64,000 nt of DNA, from positions 1 through 64,000 of the forward strand of contig CANJSF010000018.1 in the NCBI GenBank assembly GCA_947476925.1. The letters are read 5' to 3'. This DNA is from Rhodospirillaceae bacterium (GTDB lineage: Bacteria > Pseudomonadota > Alphaproteobacteria > Rhodospirillales > Rhodospirillaceae). This document shows positions 34,469 through 42,667 of this stretch, piece after piece (positions within the stretch are counted from its first letter, which is position 1; every line of letters starts with the position of its first letter). A program made the translations under genes and the position numbers. The notes under the pieces are model-generated. The model did no database searches and was not told where the DNA came from. It saw nothing but the letters and a program-made list of their open reading frames with translations.

Positions 34469-36952
34469 ATGAAAGCCTTGAACCGCGCCCTGCTGGGCTC
34501 GACTGCTACGATGCTCGCCTTTACCGCTGGCCCAGCCTGGTCACAGAACTCAAACGCGATTGAAGAAATCGTGGTCACCGCGCGTAAACGCAGTGAAACG
34601 CTGCAAGAGATTCCGATTTCGGTTTCTGCATTCACAGCGGACAAGATTTCGGAGCTTGGGGTCAACAACCTCGAAAGTCTGTCCGGTTATACGTCGGGCT
34701 TCGTTTTTCAAAACACCGCCGCGGGCGGCGTTGGTGGACGCCAGAACCCGAGCATCCGGTTCCGCGGCCAAGGCGTGCAGGCTGAAAACGGCGCCGCGCG
34801 TGCTGGAGCGGTATTCTGGAACGGCACCTATATCTCTGATGGCGCAGGCATTCTGCCGCTGATGGATTTGGCTCGCGTCGAGGTTATCAAGGGGCCGCAA
34901 ACCGCATTCTTCGGTCGCAATACCTTTGCCGGCGCAGTGAATTTCATTCCGGCCGAGCCTGGCGATGTCTTCGCGGGCAAAGGATCTGCCTCGTTCTCGC
35001 CATCTAATGAAAGCAGCTACAACGTCACGGCCGCGGCCGGTGGGCCGATTACCGATACCTTTGGACTTCGCCTCGCCGCCATGATTGATCGCGTCGGCGC
35101 AGATTGGAACTATGACAACGGCGACCCAGCCGGCCAAGAAAACACCAAATCGATTTCAGCAAACATGGTGTTGAAGCCTTCAGATTCCTTGAAATTGAAA
35201 GCCAATGGATTCTATGTCGATTCCGACGACACTCGCGCCTTGCAGTCACAGTCGGCCGACAGCCCGCCCGGCACATGCAACAAGACCTTCTCGGGCCAGT
35301 TGCGCCAAGTCGGCACCGGCGCGCCCGGCGCTGCATTCACCACCAATCTTGCAACTGCGAACCGAGCCATCTTCTGCGGCGCGTTCCCAGATTGGACAAA
35401 TCAAAATGCAAATCTATCTCCCGTCGGCAAGCTGACCTCGACGACGCCATTGTTTCCACTCAGCACCTCTTTAGCTGTCATACAAACCAAGCCCGTCGAG
35501 ATGCAGAAGTACAACACGGTCTCGGCCCCCGATGGCCTTGGCGTGAACTACAGCCTGTGGCGCATCAACCTGTCGGGCGAGTACACCTTGTCCAACGATG
35601 CGACGATCTACGGAATCGCCTCGCGCGGAATCGCAAGCAACTGGAGCATCACGGATAACCTATTCGGAACGCCGGCCGTAGGCCTTGGCCCGAATCCTTG
35701 GTTGGTCGGTTTTGTGCAGTGGACACGCGATAAATCCGCCGAAGTTCGTTATACCTCCGACTCCGAGAGCAGCCTGCGCTACATGATCGGTGCCAGCTAT
35801 TATAGCCAAGATACGCGCAGCTCTGATTACCCTGCTTTTGCCGGAGCGACCGGATACAAAAACAACATCGGCTTTGAAACAGGTAAGAACCGAGGCATTT
35901 TTGGCTCGGTCGACTATGATTTCACTGACCAGTTCACCTTGTCGCTCGAAGGGCGTTGGCACAAGGATACACAAACCATTTTGTATCAGGGCATCTCGCA
36001 ACCTCGCCTGGCAAGAAATTTTGCCGCTGGCACCCCCGGCCCCTTCGATATCGAACCGAACCAAAACGTACCGCAGGAATATAAGGCGTTCATGCCGCGA
36101 GCCATTCTGGCCTACAAGCCCAACGCGGATGTTAACCTCTACGCCAGCTTCTCGAAGAGCAAGCTGCAGGGCTTCTCGACAAATGCTGCGGCCTATTCTG
36201 TGTTGGTGCCCGCGGCGGGCCTCACTCCCGGCGCGATCGGGTTTTTTACACCGATTCAGACCCTCTCAGCCTATGAAGTCGGCTTCAAGCAACAGGTCTC
36301 CGATAGGCTGAACTACTCTGTGGCTGGCTACTACATGGATTGGAAAAACCAGGTCTTCTTCGAACTCAGCCCCACGTTTGTCGCGGTTTACCTCCCCGGT
36401 GATTCCAGAACCTATGGTGTCGATTTTGATGCTCAATTTTCGCCGACCGATTGGTTGCAGCTCTCCACCGCCGCGACATATACCGACGTGAAGTTCACCA
36501 AATTCGGTGCCACCGGATCGCTGGGCTCAGCCGTCTTGTTCCCAGGCTTGACGCTGCCTGCGAACGCGGGCTTTTCGATCGATGCAAAAGGAAACCGGCC
36601 ACGTTACATACCGAAGTGGTCGGGCAACCTGGCGGCAACCTTCCAGATCGGCCAGCTCATGGGCTATGAACCCGGCGCTTACCTTCGCGTCGACGGTGTC
36701 TATCAAGGCAACTTCTTTGTCGACAACACGGACTTCTTAAAGGTTCCCGGCTACTGGAAGTTAAATGCCAGCGCGCACGTCAACATTAACGAAGACTTTG
36801 CCATGGAACTTTATGGCAAGAACCTGACGAATGACCTGAGCTGGACCACAACCGGCGGCGATACGGCTGGCGTCGGTACGACGAACCGCAAATCGTTCGG
36901 TTCACTGCCTCGCAAACGCGAGATCGGCGTGAAAGCATCATACAAGTTCTAA
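34469..36952 (+). CDS. TonB-dependent receptor with N-terminal TonB box, copy B
   Basis: I start at ATG 34469, after CTTGGGGGATAAAAAG. The 827-residue protein has a signal peptide (MKALNRALLGSTATMLAFTA), TonB box IEEIVVTARKRSETLQEIP, plug signature ARVEVIKGPQTAFFGRNTFA and a barrel ending EIGVKASYKF. The first 50 bases of the coding region and the ribosome-binding leader are nearly identical to copy A, showing duplication. A conserved two-Cys element (CNKTFSGQ to FCGAFP) recurs. The ligand is unknown. A terminator follows. Confidence 0.93.
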   Translation: MKALNRALLGSTATMLAFTAGPAWSQNSNAIEEIVVTARKRSETLQEIPISVSAFTADKISELGVNNLESLSGYTSGFVFQNTAAGGVGGRQNPSIRFRGQGVQAENGAARAGAVFWNGTYISDGAGILPLMDLARVEVIKGPQTAFFGRNTFAGAVNFIPAEPGDVFAGKGSASFSPSNESSYNVTAAAGGPITDTFGLRLAAMIDRVGADWNYDNGDPAGQENTKSISANMVLKPSDSLKLKANGFYVDSDDTRALQSQSADSPPGTCNKTFSGQLRQVGTGAPGAAFTTNLATANRAIFCGAFPDWTNQNANLSPVGKLTSTTPLFPLSTSLAVIQTKPVEMQKYNTVSAPDGLGVNYSLWRINLSGEYTLSNDATIYGIASRGIASNWSITDNLFGTPAVGLGPNPWLVGFVQWTRDKSAEVRYTSDSESSLRYMIGASYYSQDTRSSDYPAFAGATGYKNNIGFETGKNRGIFGSVDYDFTDQFTLSLEGRWHKDTQTILYQGISQPRLARNFAAGTPGPFDIEPNQNVPQEYKAFMPRAILAYKPNADVNLYASFSKSKLQGFSTNAAAYSVLVPAAGLTPGAIGFFTPIQTLSAYEVGFKQQVSDRLNYSVAGYYMDWKNQVFFELSPTFVAVYLPGDSRTYGVDFDAQFSPTDWLQLSTAATYTDVKFTKFGATGSLGSAVLFPGLTLPANAGFSIDAKGNRPRYIPKWSGNLAATFQIGQLMGYEPGAYLRVDGVYQGNFFVDNTDFLKVPGYWKLNASAHVNINEDFAMELYGKNLTNDLSWTTTGGDTAGVGTTNRKSFGSLPRKREIGVKASYKF

Positions 36953-36974
36953 ACTGCGACGTTTAAACGAGAAA

Positions 36975-37001
36975 AGGCGGCCTTCACGGGCCGCCTTTTT
37001 T
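36975..37001 (+). terminator. Intrinsic terminator after TonB receptor B
   Basis: GGCGGCC (36976-36982) pairs with GGCCGCC (36989-36995), followed by TTTTTT and flanked by AAAA upstream. Its loop (TTCACG) resembles that of the terminator after copy A. It ends at the stop of the convergent SBP gene. Confidence 0.9.
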
Positions 37002-38487
37002 ATTTCGCTAATTCTAACGTTTCATAATTAATGGTCGAGAACACGGGCTTGTAGTTCTTCAAACGTTTAGCCACGCCGTCAAAGGTCACGTCGTCATAAA
37101 GCCACAGCGCTGGCGCGTCGTCGCGGATGTCGCGCACGAGAGCTTTGGTCAGCCGTTCGCGTTCGTCCAGATCAAACGCCGCGTAGGCTTGTTTGATTCG
37201 CTCGGCGTACTCCGGCACACAGTTCCAGGGCGTTTGCCAAAGGCACGAATGCAATCGCAGTGATGTCAGGGCGTCCATATACGGAATCGAGCCATACATC
37301 ATCGTAAAGGCCTGACCTTCAAAGCTGCCGTCATAGGCGGCACGGAATATCTTTGACTGAGGCACGGCACGCACTTCCATACGCACATTCACTGCGGCTA
37401 GATCTTGAGCAATCTTTTGGGCGATGGCCGCGGTGGGCCCGCGCCCGCCGGTCGAGGTTTCGGCAATAAAACTAAAACCTTTGGCATAACCAGCGTCTGC
37501 CAAAAGCGCCTTTGCTTTAGCAGGGTCGTAGGCAAAGGGCTTGAGTGTGTCATCGCGCCCGAACACGTTGCGCGGCGCAGGTTGGCTTGCCGCCGATGTC
37601 ATGCCGCCTAATAGCGAATCAACAATGGCTTGACGATCCACCGCATAGTTCAGCGCTTGGCGAACGCGTTTATCCTTGAGCGGCGAGTCCTTAACAGTCA
37701 CAAACGACAACACTTCCACGCCGCCGCCAGAGCGCGTGACAATGCTGCCCCCATCAGCTTCGACGAGCGTTTTATCTTCGGGGTTCAGGTAAAGCGCCAA
37801 ATCAATCGCGCCCGACAGCAGCCCTTGAATGCGCGCTGTCCCCTCGGGCACTTCGCGAATTTCAACTTTTGGAATGATGGGCGCGCGCCACGATGTGGTG
37901 TTGGCAGACATTTTCACAAGCGTTTGATCCCAGCGATCAACCGCATACGGCCCGGTCCCGATCGGCTGTTTGGCAAAACCATCAGTGCCGACCTTGGCCC
38001 AATAGGCTGGCGGAAGAATTCGAACTGCGCCAATGCGGTTGGGCAGCAAGCGGTCGGGCGGATCGGTGGTAATATCGACGGTCAGCGCATCGACGACGCG
38101 CGCGCCGGTAATGCCGCGATAAGCGTTATAGACCGACCACTTCAACGCTTCGGGCGTGGCCAGTGTCGCCAACGTGGCGGCAACCGCTGCGGCGTCAAAC
38201 GGCTCGCCGTTGGAGAATTTCACGCCCGGTCGCAACTTAAATCGCCATGTCTTGGGGTCGAGCGGTGCCCACTCGGTTGCCAACATCGGCATGGCTTTGC
38301 CGTCTGGCCCAATATTGGTGAGTCCATCGAAGATCGCGGGCCAAATCATGAAATAGGGCGTGCCGATGGCCATGTGCGGCACACCGCGCCCCTCAGGCAA
38401 AGCGAGATTGGCGATTTTTAAGGTGTCGTCGGCTGAGGCTGGAAGACAGCCTGCAAGGCCAAACAAAAATAGTGCGTGCTTGATCAT
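37000..38487 (-). CDS. ABC transporter substrate-binding protein, family 5, third copy
   Basis: I start at ATG 38487 (IKHALFLFGLAGCLPASA), which gives a short signal peptide; upstream ATG-like codons to 38523 are less likely. The 495-residue protein has FSNGEPFDAAAVAATL, QPIGTGPYAVDRWD, RVRQALNYAVDRQAIVD and FAYDPAKAKALLADAGYAKG, all typical of SBP_bac_5. The segment SCLWQTPWNCVPEY resembles the SBP at 4.1 kb. No transporter membrane components are nearby. It is convergent with the TonB receptor B, and the pairing may reflect a shared uptake route. Confidence 0.9.
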   Translation of the reverse strand: MIKHALFLFGLAGCLPASADDTLKIANLALPEGRGVPHMAIGTPYFMIWPAIFDGLTNIGPDGKAMPMLATEWAPLDPKTWRFKLRPGVKFSNGEPFDAAAVAATLATLATPEALKWSVYNAYRGITGARVVDALTVDITTDPPDRLLPNRIGAVRILPPAYWAKVGTDGFAKQPIGTGPYAVDRWDQTLVKMSANTTSWRAPIIPKVEIREVPEGTARIQGLLSGAIDLALYLNPEDKTLVEADGGSIVTRSGGGVEVLSFVTVKDSPLKDKRVRQALNYAVDRQAIVDSLLGGMTSAASQPAPRNVFGRDDTLKPFAYDPAKAKALLADAGYAKGFSFIAETSTGGRGPTAAIAQKIAQDLAAVNVRMEVRAVPQSKIFRAAYDGSFEGQAFTMMYGSIPYMDALTSLRLHSCLWQTPWNCVPEYAERIKQAYAAFDLDERERLTKALVRDIRDDAPALWLYDDVTFDGVAKRLKNYKPVFSTINYETLELAK

Positions 38488-38561
38488 GTCCGGCAGAATC
38501 GCCTGGACGGAGGACGAGTGCAAGTGCGCGGCAGCTTAAAGGTTGGGCAGCGCGCCAAACC

Positions 38562-38855
38562 CTAAGCGTGCCAGTTGGAGATCAGGAACTGTGAAATTTC
38601 GGGTTTGATATTGTACCAGCGAGCGTCATTGCGCGTGCTGTCGATCACAACCAGCTTGTCGTCCATATTCATGGCCGTCCAAACTTTGTTGCCAACAAAC
38701 TGCGCATCCAGTTCGCCGTGGAGATAGAACACGTTTTTATTGATCCGCGCCCAGCTGACGCCAAACGATTCGATCATTTCGCGGATCTTATCGTCCCCGC
38801 GTTCTGGCCGGATCAATTCGAACGCAACGAAAATGTTGCGCATCTGCGACGACAT
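38562..38855 (-). CDS. Small SinR/Cas2-fold-like protein
   Basis: I call 97 residues from ATG 38855 (ATG 38843 also possible), preceded by GGGG 8-10 bases upstream; the long frame to 39167 overlaps the next gene. The sequence RNIFVAFELIRPERGDDKI, then FGVSWARINKNVFYLHG and DDKLVVIDSTRNDARWYN matches the beta-alpha-beta pattern of SinR-like proteins with a ferredoxin-like, Cas2-related fold (FxL...i..fg.w.......yl......v...l....D.L.Vi). There is no CRISPR array or cas gene nearby, so a Cas2 function is not implied. Family assignment is by pattern only. Confidence 0.6.
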   Translation of the reverse strand: MSSQMRNIFVAFELIRPERGDDKIREMIESFGVSWARINKNVFYLHGELDAQFVGNKVWTAMNMDDKLVVIDSTRNDARWYNIKPEISQFLISNWHA

Positions 38856-39034
38856 CGTAAAAACCCCAAAAACTTTTATCTGTGGGCCAAGACCCACGAC
38901 CTTCGCGGGCAGCAGCCCACCAGGTTTTGTGTACGTTATATGCAAAATTGTTAAAAAACACTCAACGATATGGCCTGGAGGGCCACACGTTATAAGGGAT
39001 TTTTTCCGTCGGGCGTTCTCAGGGTGTGTATGGC

Positions 39035-40105
39035 CTAGCCCAGCGCCGGTGAGACGTCGTTCATCAGCCGGGCCATATTCGCCATCGCCCGGCGGGGTTC
39101 GCCGATGACATCCAAAAACACCGCGTAACGCTGGGTGCCGGTGCGGGCCATGTCCTCGCGAAACCACGCCACCACGTCGGCCACGCTGCCGATTGGATTA
39201 TTGGCCATCAGTTTGGCGACCATTGCATCTTCGCCAGCGGCCTTCTTATCAGCGAAGGCCAACAGGTCTTGAAGAGGCCCGCCATAAGGGCCGTCGACCG
39301 CCGCCTTATCGAAAGCACCGGTGCGGCCTGCGCGCAGCCAATCGCGAAAGCGGGGGGTCAATTCTGACATGGCCTGGTCCTTGGTGTCGGCGATGTGTAC
39401 GCAAGCACTGCCCACATGACCCGGGCGCGGACCGGTGTAACCCGCTGCTGCGAGGGCTGCATCGTAGCGATTCACGACTGATTCCCTTTCGGCATGCGTC
39501 TGATGCCACGACAAAAGCAATGACAGCTGGCGTTTGGCCGCAATACTCATGGTCGCATCCGACTGGCCCGCGACAAAAATCGGCGGATGGGGCTTGGTGA
39601 GCGGCCTCGGATAAACCTGCACCGGGGGAAACGGCCACAACGAGGATTGTCCGTTTGACAAGGTGCCATCGACGTACTCAGCCGACAATGCGCGGTGAAT
39701 CAGATCAATGCCTTGGTCTAATGACGGGCCAAATTGATCCAACGGCATATCAAACACCATAGAGTCCAGTGGATAGCCGCCGCGCCCAAGGCCTAAATCA
39801 AAGCGCCCGCCCGATAAATTGTCCAGCATCGACGCCCGCTCGGCGATGGAGATGGGGTGTTGCAATGGAATGAGCGAAATGGCGTTACCGACGCGAATTT
39901 TTTTGGTGGTCGCCAGAAGCGCAGAAGCCATCACCAACGAGTCCGGACAAATCGAAAAGCCCAGGAAGTGGTGCTCGTTGATCCAGACCGAATCGAAACC
40001 CAAACGTTCAGCTTCGCGCGCGTACGCCAGCGCATCAGCATACACTTGGGCGTGGGTTTGGCCGTTGGTGTCGGACAACGACAGGAACGCACCAAAGCCG
40101 ACCAT
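39035..40105 (-). CDS. Luciferase-like (LLM class) flavin-dependent monooxygenase
   Basis: The 356-residue protein has the LLM fold features: EAERLGFDSVWINEHHFLG, VGNAISLIPLQHPISIAERA, LDNLSGGRFDLGLGRGGY and PPIFVAGQSDATMSIAAKR. These enzymes use reduced FMN (FMNH2, from a separate reductase) or F420 and oxygen to oxidise varied organics. The gene lies 11 bases downstream of the amidohydrolase gene in the same direction, so it is probably the last gene of a catabolic operon with it and the sterol desaturase. Confidence 0.9.
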   Translation of the reverse strand: MVGFGAFLSLSDTNGQTHAQVYADALAYAREAERLGFDSVWINEHHFLGFSICPDSLVMASALLATTKKIRVGNAISLIPLQHPISIAERASMLDNLSGGRFDLGLGRGGYPLDSMVFDMPLDQFGPSLDQGIDLIHRALSAEYVDGTLSNGQSSLWPFPPVQVYPRPLTKPHPPIFVAGQSDATMSIAAKRQLSLLLSWHQTHAERESVVNRYDAALAAAGYTGPRPGHVGSACVHIADTKDQAMSELTPRFRDWLRAGRTGAFDKAAVDGPYGGPLQDLLAFADKKAAGEDAMVAKLMANNPIGSVADVVAWFREDMARTGTQRYAVFLDVIGEPRRAMANMARLMNDVSPALG

Positions 40106-40116
40106 GAACTTGCGCC

Positions 40117-41022
40117 TTATTCAGCGGCCTTGACGGCATCAACAGCGGCAGGCTGATCTTTCAGCTTGAAAACTTTGATCGCGTTGTTGCGCAGAATTTT
40201 GGCTTTTGCGGCCGGACGGAACTTATGTTCATCGACTTCTTTCATGGCGCGACGCGGATCGACCACCGGCCAATCCGTGCCGAACATGAATTTATCCTGG
40301 CCGTAACTGTTAGCGTAGTGGACAGCTGCGGGCGGCCAGTATTTCGGCGCATATGCATCGCCCGCCATAAAAACATTGTCGTGCTTCCAGCACATGGAAA
40401 TCATCTCATCGACCCATGGCGTGCCGAGGTGAATACCAATGATTCTGAGTTCGGGGAAATCAATCGCAACTTGATCGAGCAAAATCGGCTTAGCGACCGA
40501 CGGCAAGCGGCGATCTTTTTGATAAATCAGGTTTTGGCCGACCTGCAACATAATGGGAATGTCGAGCTCGCAGCACTTGGCATAATACGGATAGATCTGC
40601 GCGGCATCGGGTGGCATGGCAAACCAATGCGGATACCAGTGCGCAGCCACAAAGCCGTAGTCTTTCACCGCCTTTTCCAAGTCGCGCAAACCTTGCATGC
40701 CGCGGGTCGGGTCAACGCCGGCAGCACCCGAGAACCGATCAGGGTATTGTTTGCAAACCTCATACACGCGCTCGTATTTCAACTCGGTCGAACCTTTGAC
40801 GCGCAAATCACCACAACGCACAGCGCACAAGATGGACCTGGAAATGCCCGCCTCGTCCATCATGCCCATGTATTCCTCGACCTCGACTCCCTGGCGGATG
40901 TTGGATGACTGACGCACTTTGTCTTGGAACGAACTATCCGACGACACCGCCCCGCCCGTGAATTCCTTCGGGGTACGCAGGTTAACCACGATATCGATAG
41001 CGCCGAGGTGCGGTGCGGGCAT
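40117..41022 (-). CDS. Amidohydrolase family 2 (PF04909-like) protein
   Basis: The 301-residue TIM-barrel protein has late motifs of the amidohydrolase-2 family: IIGIHLGTPWVDEMISMCW and FMFGTDWPVVDPRRAM. The N-terminal metal motif, normally E/H-x-H, reads DIVVNL here and the later His is Gln (IMLQVGQN). So only part of the metal site is retained. Relatives decarboxylate aromatic acids or open lactones; activity here is doubtful. The gene is sandwiched between a sterol desaturase gene and an LLM monooxygenase gene, so a catabolic role is likely. Confidence 0.82.
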   Translation of the reverse strand: MPAPHLGAIDIVVNLRTPKEFTGGAVSSDSSFQDKVRQSSNIRQGVEVEEYMGMMDEAGISRSILCAVRCGDLRVKGSTELKYERVYEVCKQYPDRFSGAAGVDPTRGMQGLRDLEKAVKDYGFVAAHWYPHWFAMPPDAAQIYPYYAKCCELDIPIMLQVGQNLIYQKDRRLPSVAKPILLDQVAIDFPELRIIGIHLGTPWVDEMISMCWKHDNVFMAGDAYAPKYWPPAAVHYANSYGQDKFMFGTDWPVVDPRRAMKEVDEHKFRPAAKAKILRNNAIKVFKLKDQPAAVDAVKAAE

Positions 41023-41085
41023 GGGGGAGTCCTTTTAGAACGACAGAAAGTATCGATCTTGGGTAGCAGCCTGCGCCGCAAACCG

Positions 41086-41928
41086 TCAAGGACGACCAAG
41101 AACCAGCCGCAATCGATTTTGAGCACTTCGCAACCGCCGCCACAGCCGAACTAATTCAATTGTGTGCACAGTGACAGGATGGGCTGACCCGATGGGATGA
41201 ACAAGGCCATAAGCCGGTCGCTCAACCTCCGCCTGATAGGTACCAAACAGGTGATCCCATACCATCAAGATGCCGCCATAGTTTTTGTCGCGGTATGCAG
41301 GTTGGGCAGCGTGATGCACGCGATGCATAGAGGGCGTATTGATCACCAGATCCATCCAGCCAAGCTTGCCCACCATCTCGGTATGAATCCAGCTTTGGTA
41401 GGCGACGACGACAAGCTGACAGGAAGCCACCAGTAACGGATCGAACCCCGCGACCACCAGTGGAATATAAAACACCGGCACAACGAACTGGTCGACGAAG
41501 GAAATTCGAAAGGCTGTGGATTGATCAAACACCGGCGAGCTGTGATGGACCGAGTGATAAAGCGACCACAGTCCGTTAACTTCGTGCCCAAAGCGGTGAT
41601 CCCAGTAATAGAGAAAATCGGCTAGCACCAAGCAGATCATCGCGGTGGCCCAGCTCGTCGCGATGCTGAACGGCGTGAGCGCTGCAATGAAGGTGTAAAT
41701 CCCTAGCCACATGGCCGTCGCCAGGCCGGTACTGATGACAAGCGGCGGAACAGTACTGTAGCTCGCGAGCATTTCCCTGACACGCGGCCAGTTCAGCTTT
41801 TTATGCCGGGCCAACCATCCCAGCTCGATGACTATGATCGGAAGCGACACAGCAAACAGCAGAACACAGACAAACTCGAGCGTCTTTGAAATTCCAGCAT
41901 CGGGGGTCAGCAGCGAGGCAAGATCCAT
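41086..41928 (-). CDS. Sterol desaturase / fatty acid hydroxylase family membrane protein
   Basis: The 280-residue protein has about four membrane helices and the three His boxes of the non-haem di-iron family: DHRFGHE, YHSVHHSS and PSMHRVHHA with an HTEMVG between. It should hydroxylate or desaturate a lipid or hydrophobic substrate using oxygen. AGGAG precedes ATG 41928. It is the first gene of the minus-strand unit followed by the amidohydrolase (63-base gap) and the LLM gene, and lies divergent from a TetR regulator whose likely operator is 16 bases upstream. Confidence 0.9.
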   Translation of the reverse strand: MDLASLLTPDAGISKTLEFVCVLLFAVSLPIIVIELGWLARHKKLNWPRVREMLASYSTVPPLVISTGLATAMWLGIYTFIAALTPFSIATSWATAMICLVLADFLYYWDHRFGHEVNGLWSLYHSVHHSSPVFDQSTAFRISFVDQFVVPVFYIPLVVAGFDPLLVASCQLVVVAYQSWIHTEMVGKLGWMDLVINTPSMHRVHHAAQPAYRDKNYGGILMVWDHLFGTYQAEVERPAYGLVHPIGSAHPVTVHTIELVRLWRRLRSAQNRLRLVLGRP

Positions 41929-41943
41929 GGTCGACTCCTAAAT

Positions 41944-41959
41944 GCGAATGATCGTTCGC
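41944..41959. promoter_or_regulatory. Candidate TetR operator 1
   Basis: GCGAATGATCGTTCGC is a 16-base near-perfect palindrome, sharing the 12-base core GAATGATC(G/A)TTC with the site at 41999. It starts 16 bases upstream of the sterol desaturase ATG, where a repressor would block the operon. Confidence 0.7.
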
Positions 41960-41998
41960 ACTCATAGTCCCTTGGCTTTTGCCGAGTCAAGATATAAA

Positions 41999-42012
41999 AG
42001 AATGATCATTCT
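41999..42012. promoter_or_regulatory. Candidate TetR operator 2
   Basis: AGAATGATCATTCT is a perfect 14-base palindrome 27 bases upstream of the TetR ATG. Its core matches the site at 41944-41959. Having one site beside each divergent gene suggests coordinated repression and autoregulation. Confidence 0.7.
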
Positions 42013-42038
42013 CCTTTTGGTGAACTGGATTTATCGCC

Positions 42039-42632
42039 ATGCGAACGCGGAACGAAACGACGCATCAGCTTAAAAAGATGGAGATTTTGAAGGCGGCGCA
42101 ACGCTGTTTTGTCGACGCTGGCTTTCACCAAACCGGCATGCAGGACGTCTGTGCGGCTGTGGGCATGAGTCCAGGTGCTTTGTATCGATATTTTCCCAGC
42201 AAAAACTCGATCATTGCTGCGCTGGCCGAGCAGGAGCGCGCCGAAAATCAAAAGCTAATGACGCAGATTGATCATGCGCCAAATGTACTGATCGGCTTGT
42301 TAGAAATAATCGATCAAATGTCGGCTGTCTTTCAAGATCGCGCGTTGGGACGACTGACGCTAGACATCGGCGCCGAGGCTGCACGCAACCCGAAAGTGGC
42401 AAAAATATACGCCGAGGCTGAAGACGAAGTGCGCAAAGCGCTGGGGCTGTCTCTGAAGCGGGGTCAGAAGGCTGGGCATATTCGACGAGACCTTGATGTT
42501 CAGACAGCTGCCCACCTTTTGATATCGATATTCGATGGGTTGATTGGGCGCGGCGCGTTCCCGCTGCCCGTACCGCGGAGAAATTTGACAATTGCGCTTT
42601 CTGAACTGGTGCGACGCTTTCTAACCCCTTAG
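42039..42632 (+). CDS. TetR family transcriptional repressor
   Basis: The 197-residue protein has an N-terminal helix-turn-helix (ILKAAQRCFVDAGFHQTGMQ, then VGMSPGALYRYFPSKNSI) typical of TetR, and a helical C-terminal ligand-binding domain. The YRYFPSK segment is the recognition-helix signature. It lies divergent from the sterol desaturase operon, and two palindromes between them are its likely targets. The ligand is unknown but may be an operon substrate. Confidence 0.92.
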   Translation: MRTRNETTHQLKKMEILKAAQRCFVDAGFHQTGMQDVCAAVGMSPGALYRYFPSKNSIIAALAEQERAENQKLMTQIDHAPNVLIGLLEIIDQMSAVFQDRALGRLTLDIGAEAARNPKVAKIYAEAEDEVRKALGLSLKRGQKAGHIRRDLDVQTAAHLLISIFDGLIGRGAFPLPVPRRNLTIALSELVRRFLTP

Positions 42633-42667
42633 TCTGGTATCAACAGGGTTTTACGGGGGACATTCAC

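Noticed and set aside
38562-38855. CRISPR-Cas system around the Cas2-like protein
   Set aside because: I looked for short repeats and cas genes nearby and saw none.
38856-39167. Upstream extension of the SinR-like gene frame
   Set aside because: It overlaps the luciferase-like monooxygenase coding region and carries no family signal; the methionine at 38855 has a G-rich Shine-Dalgarno element.
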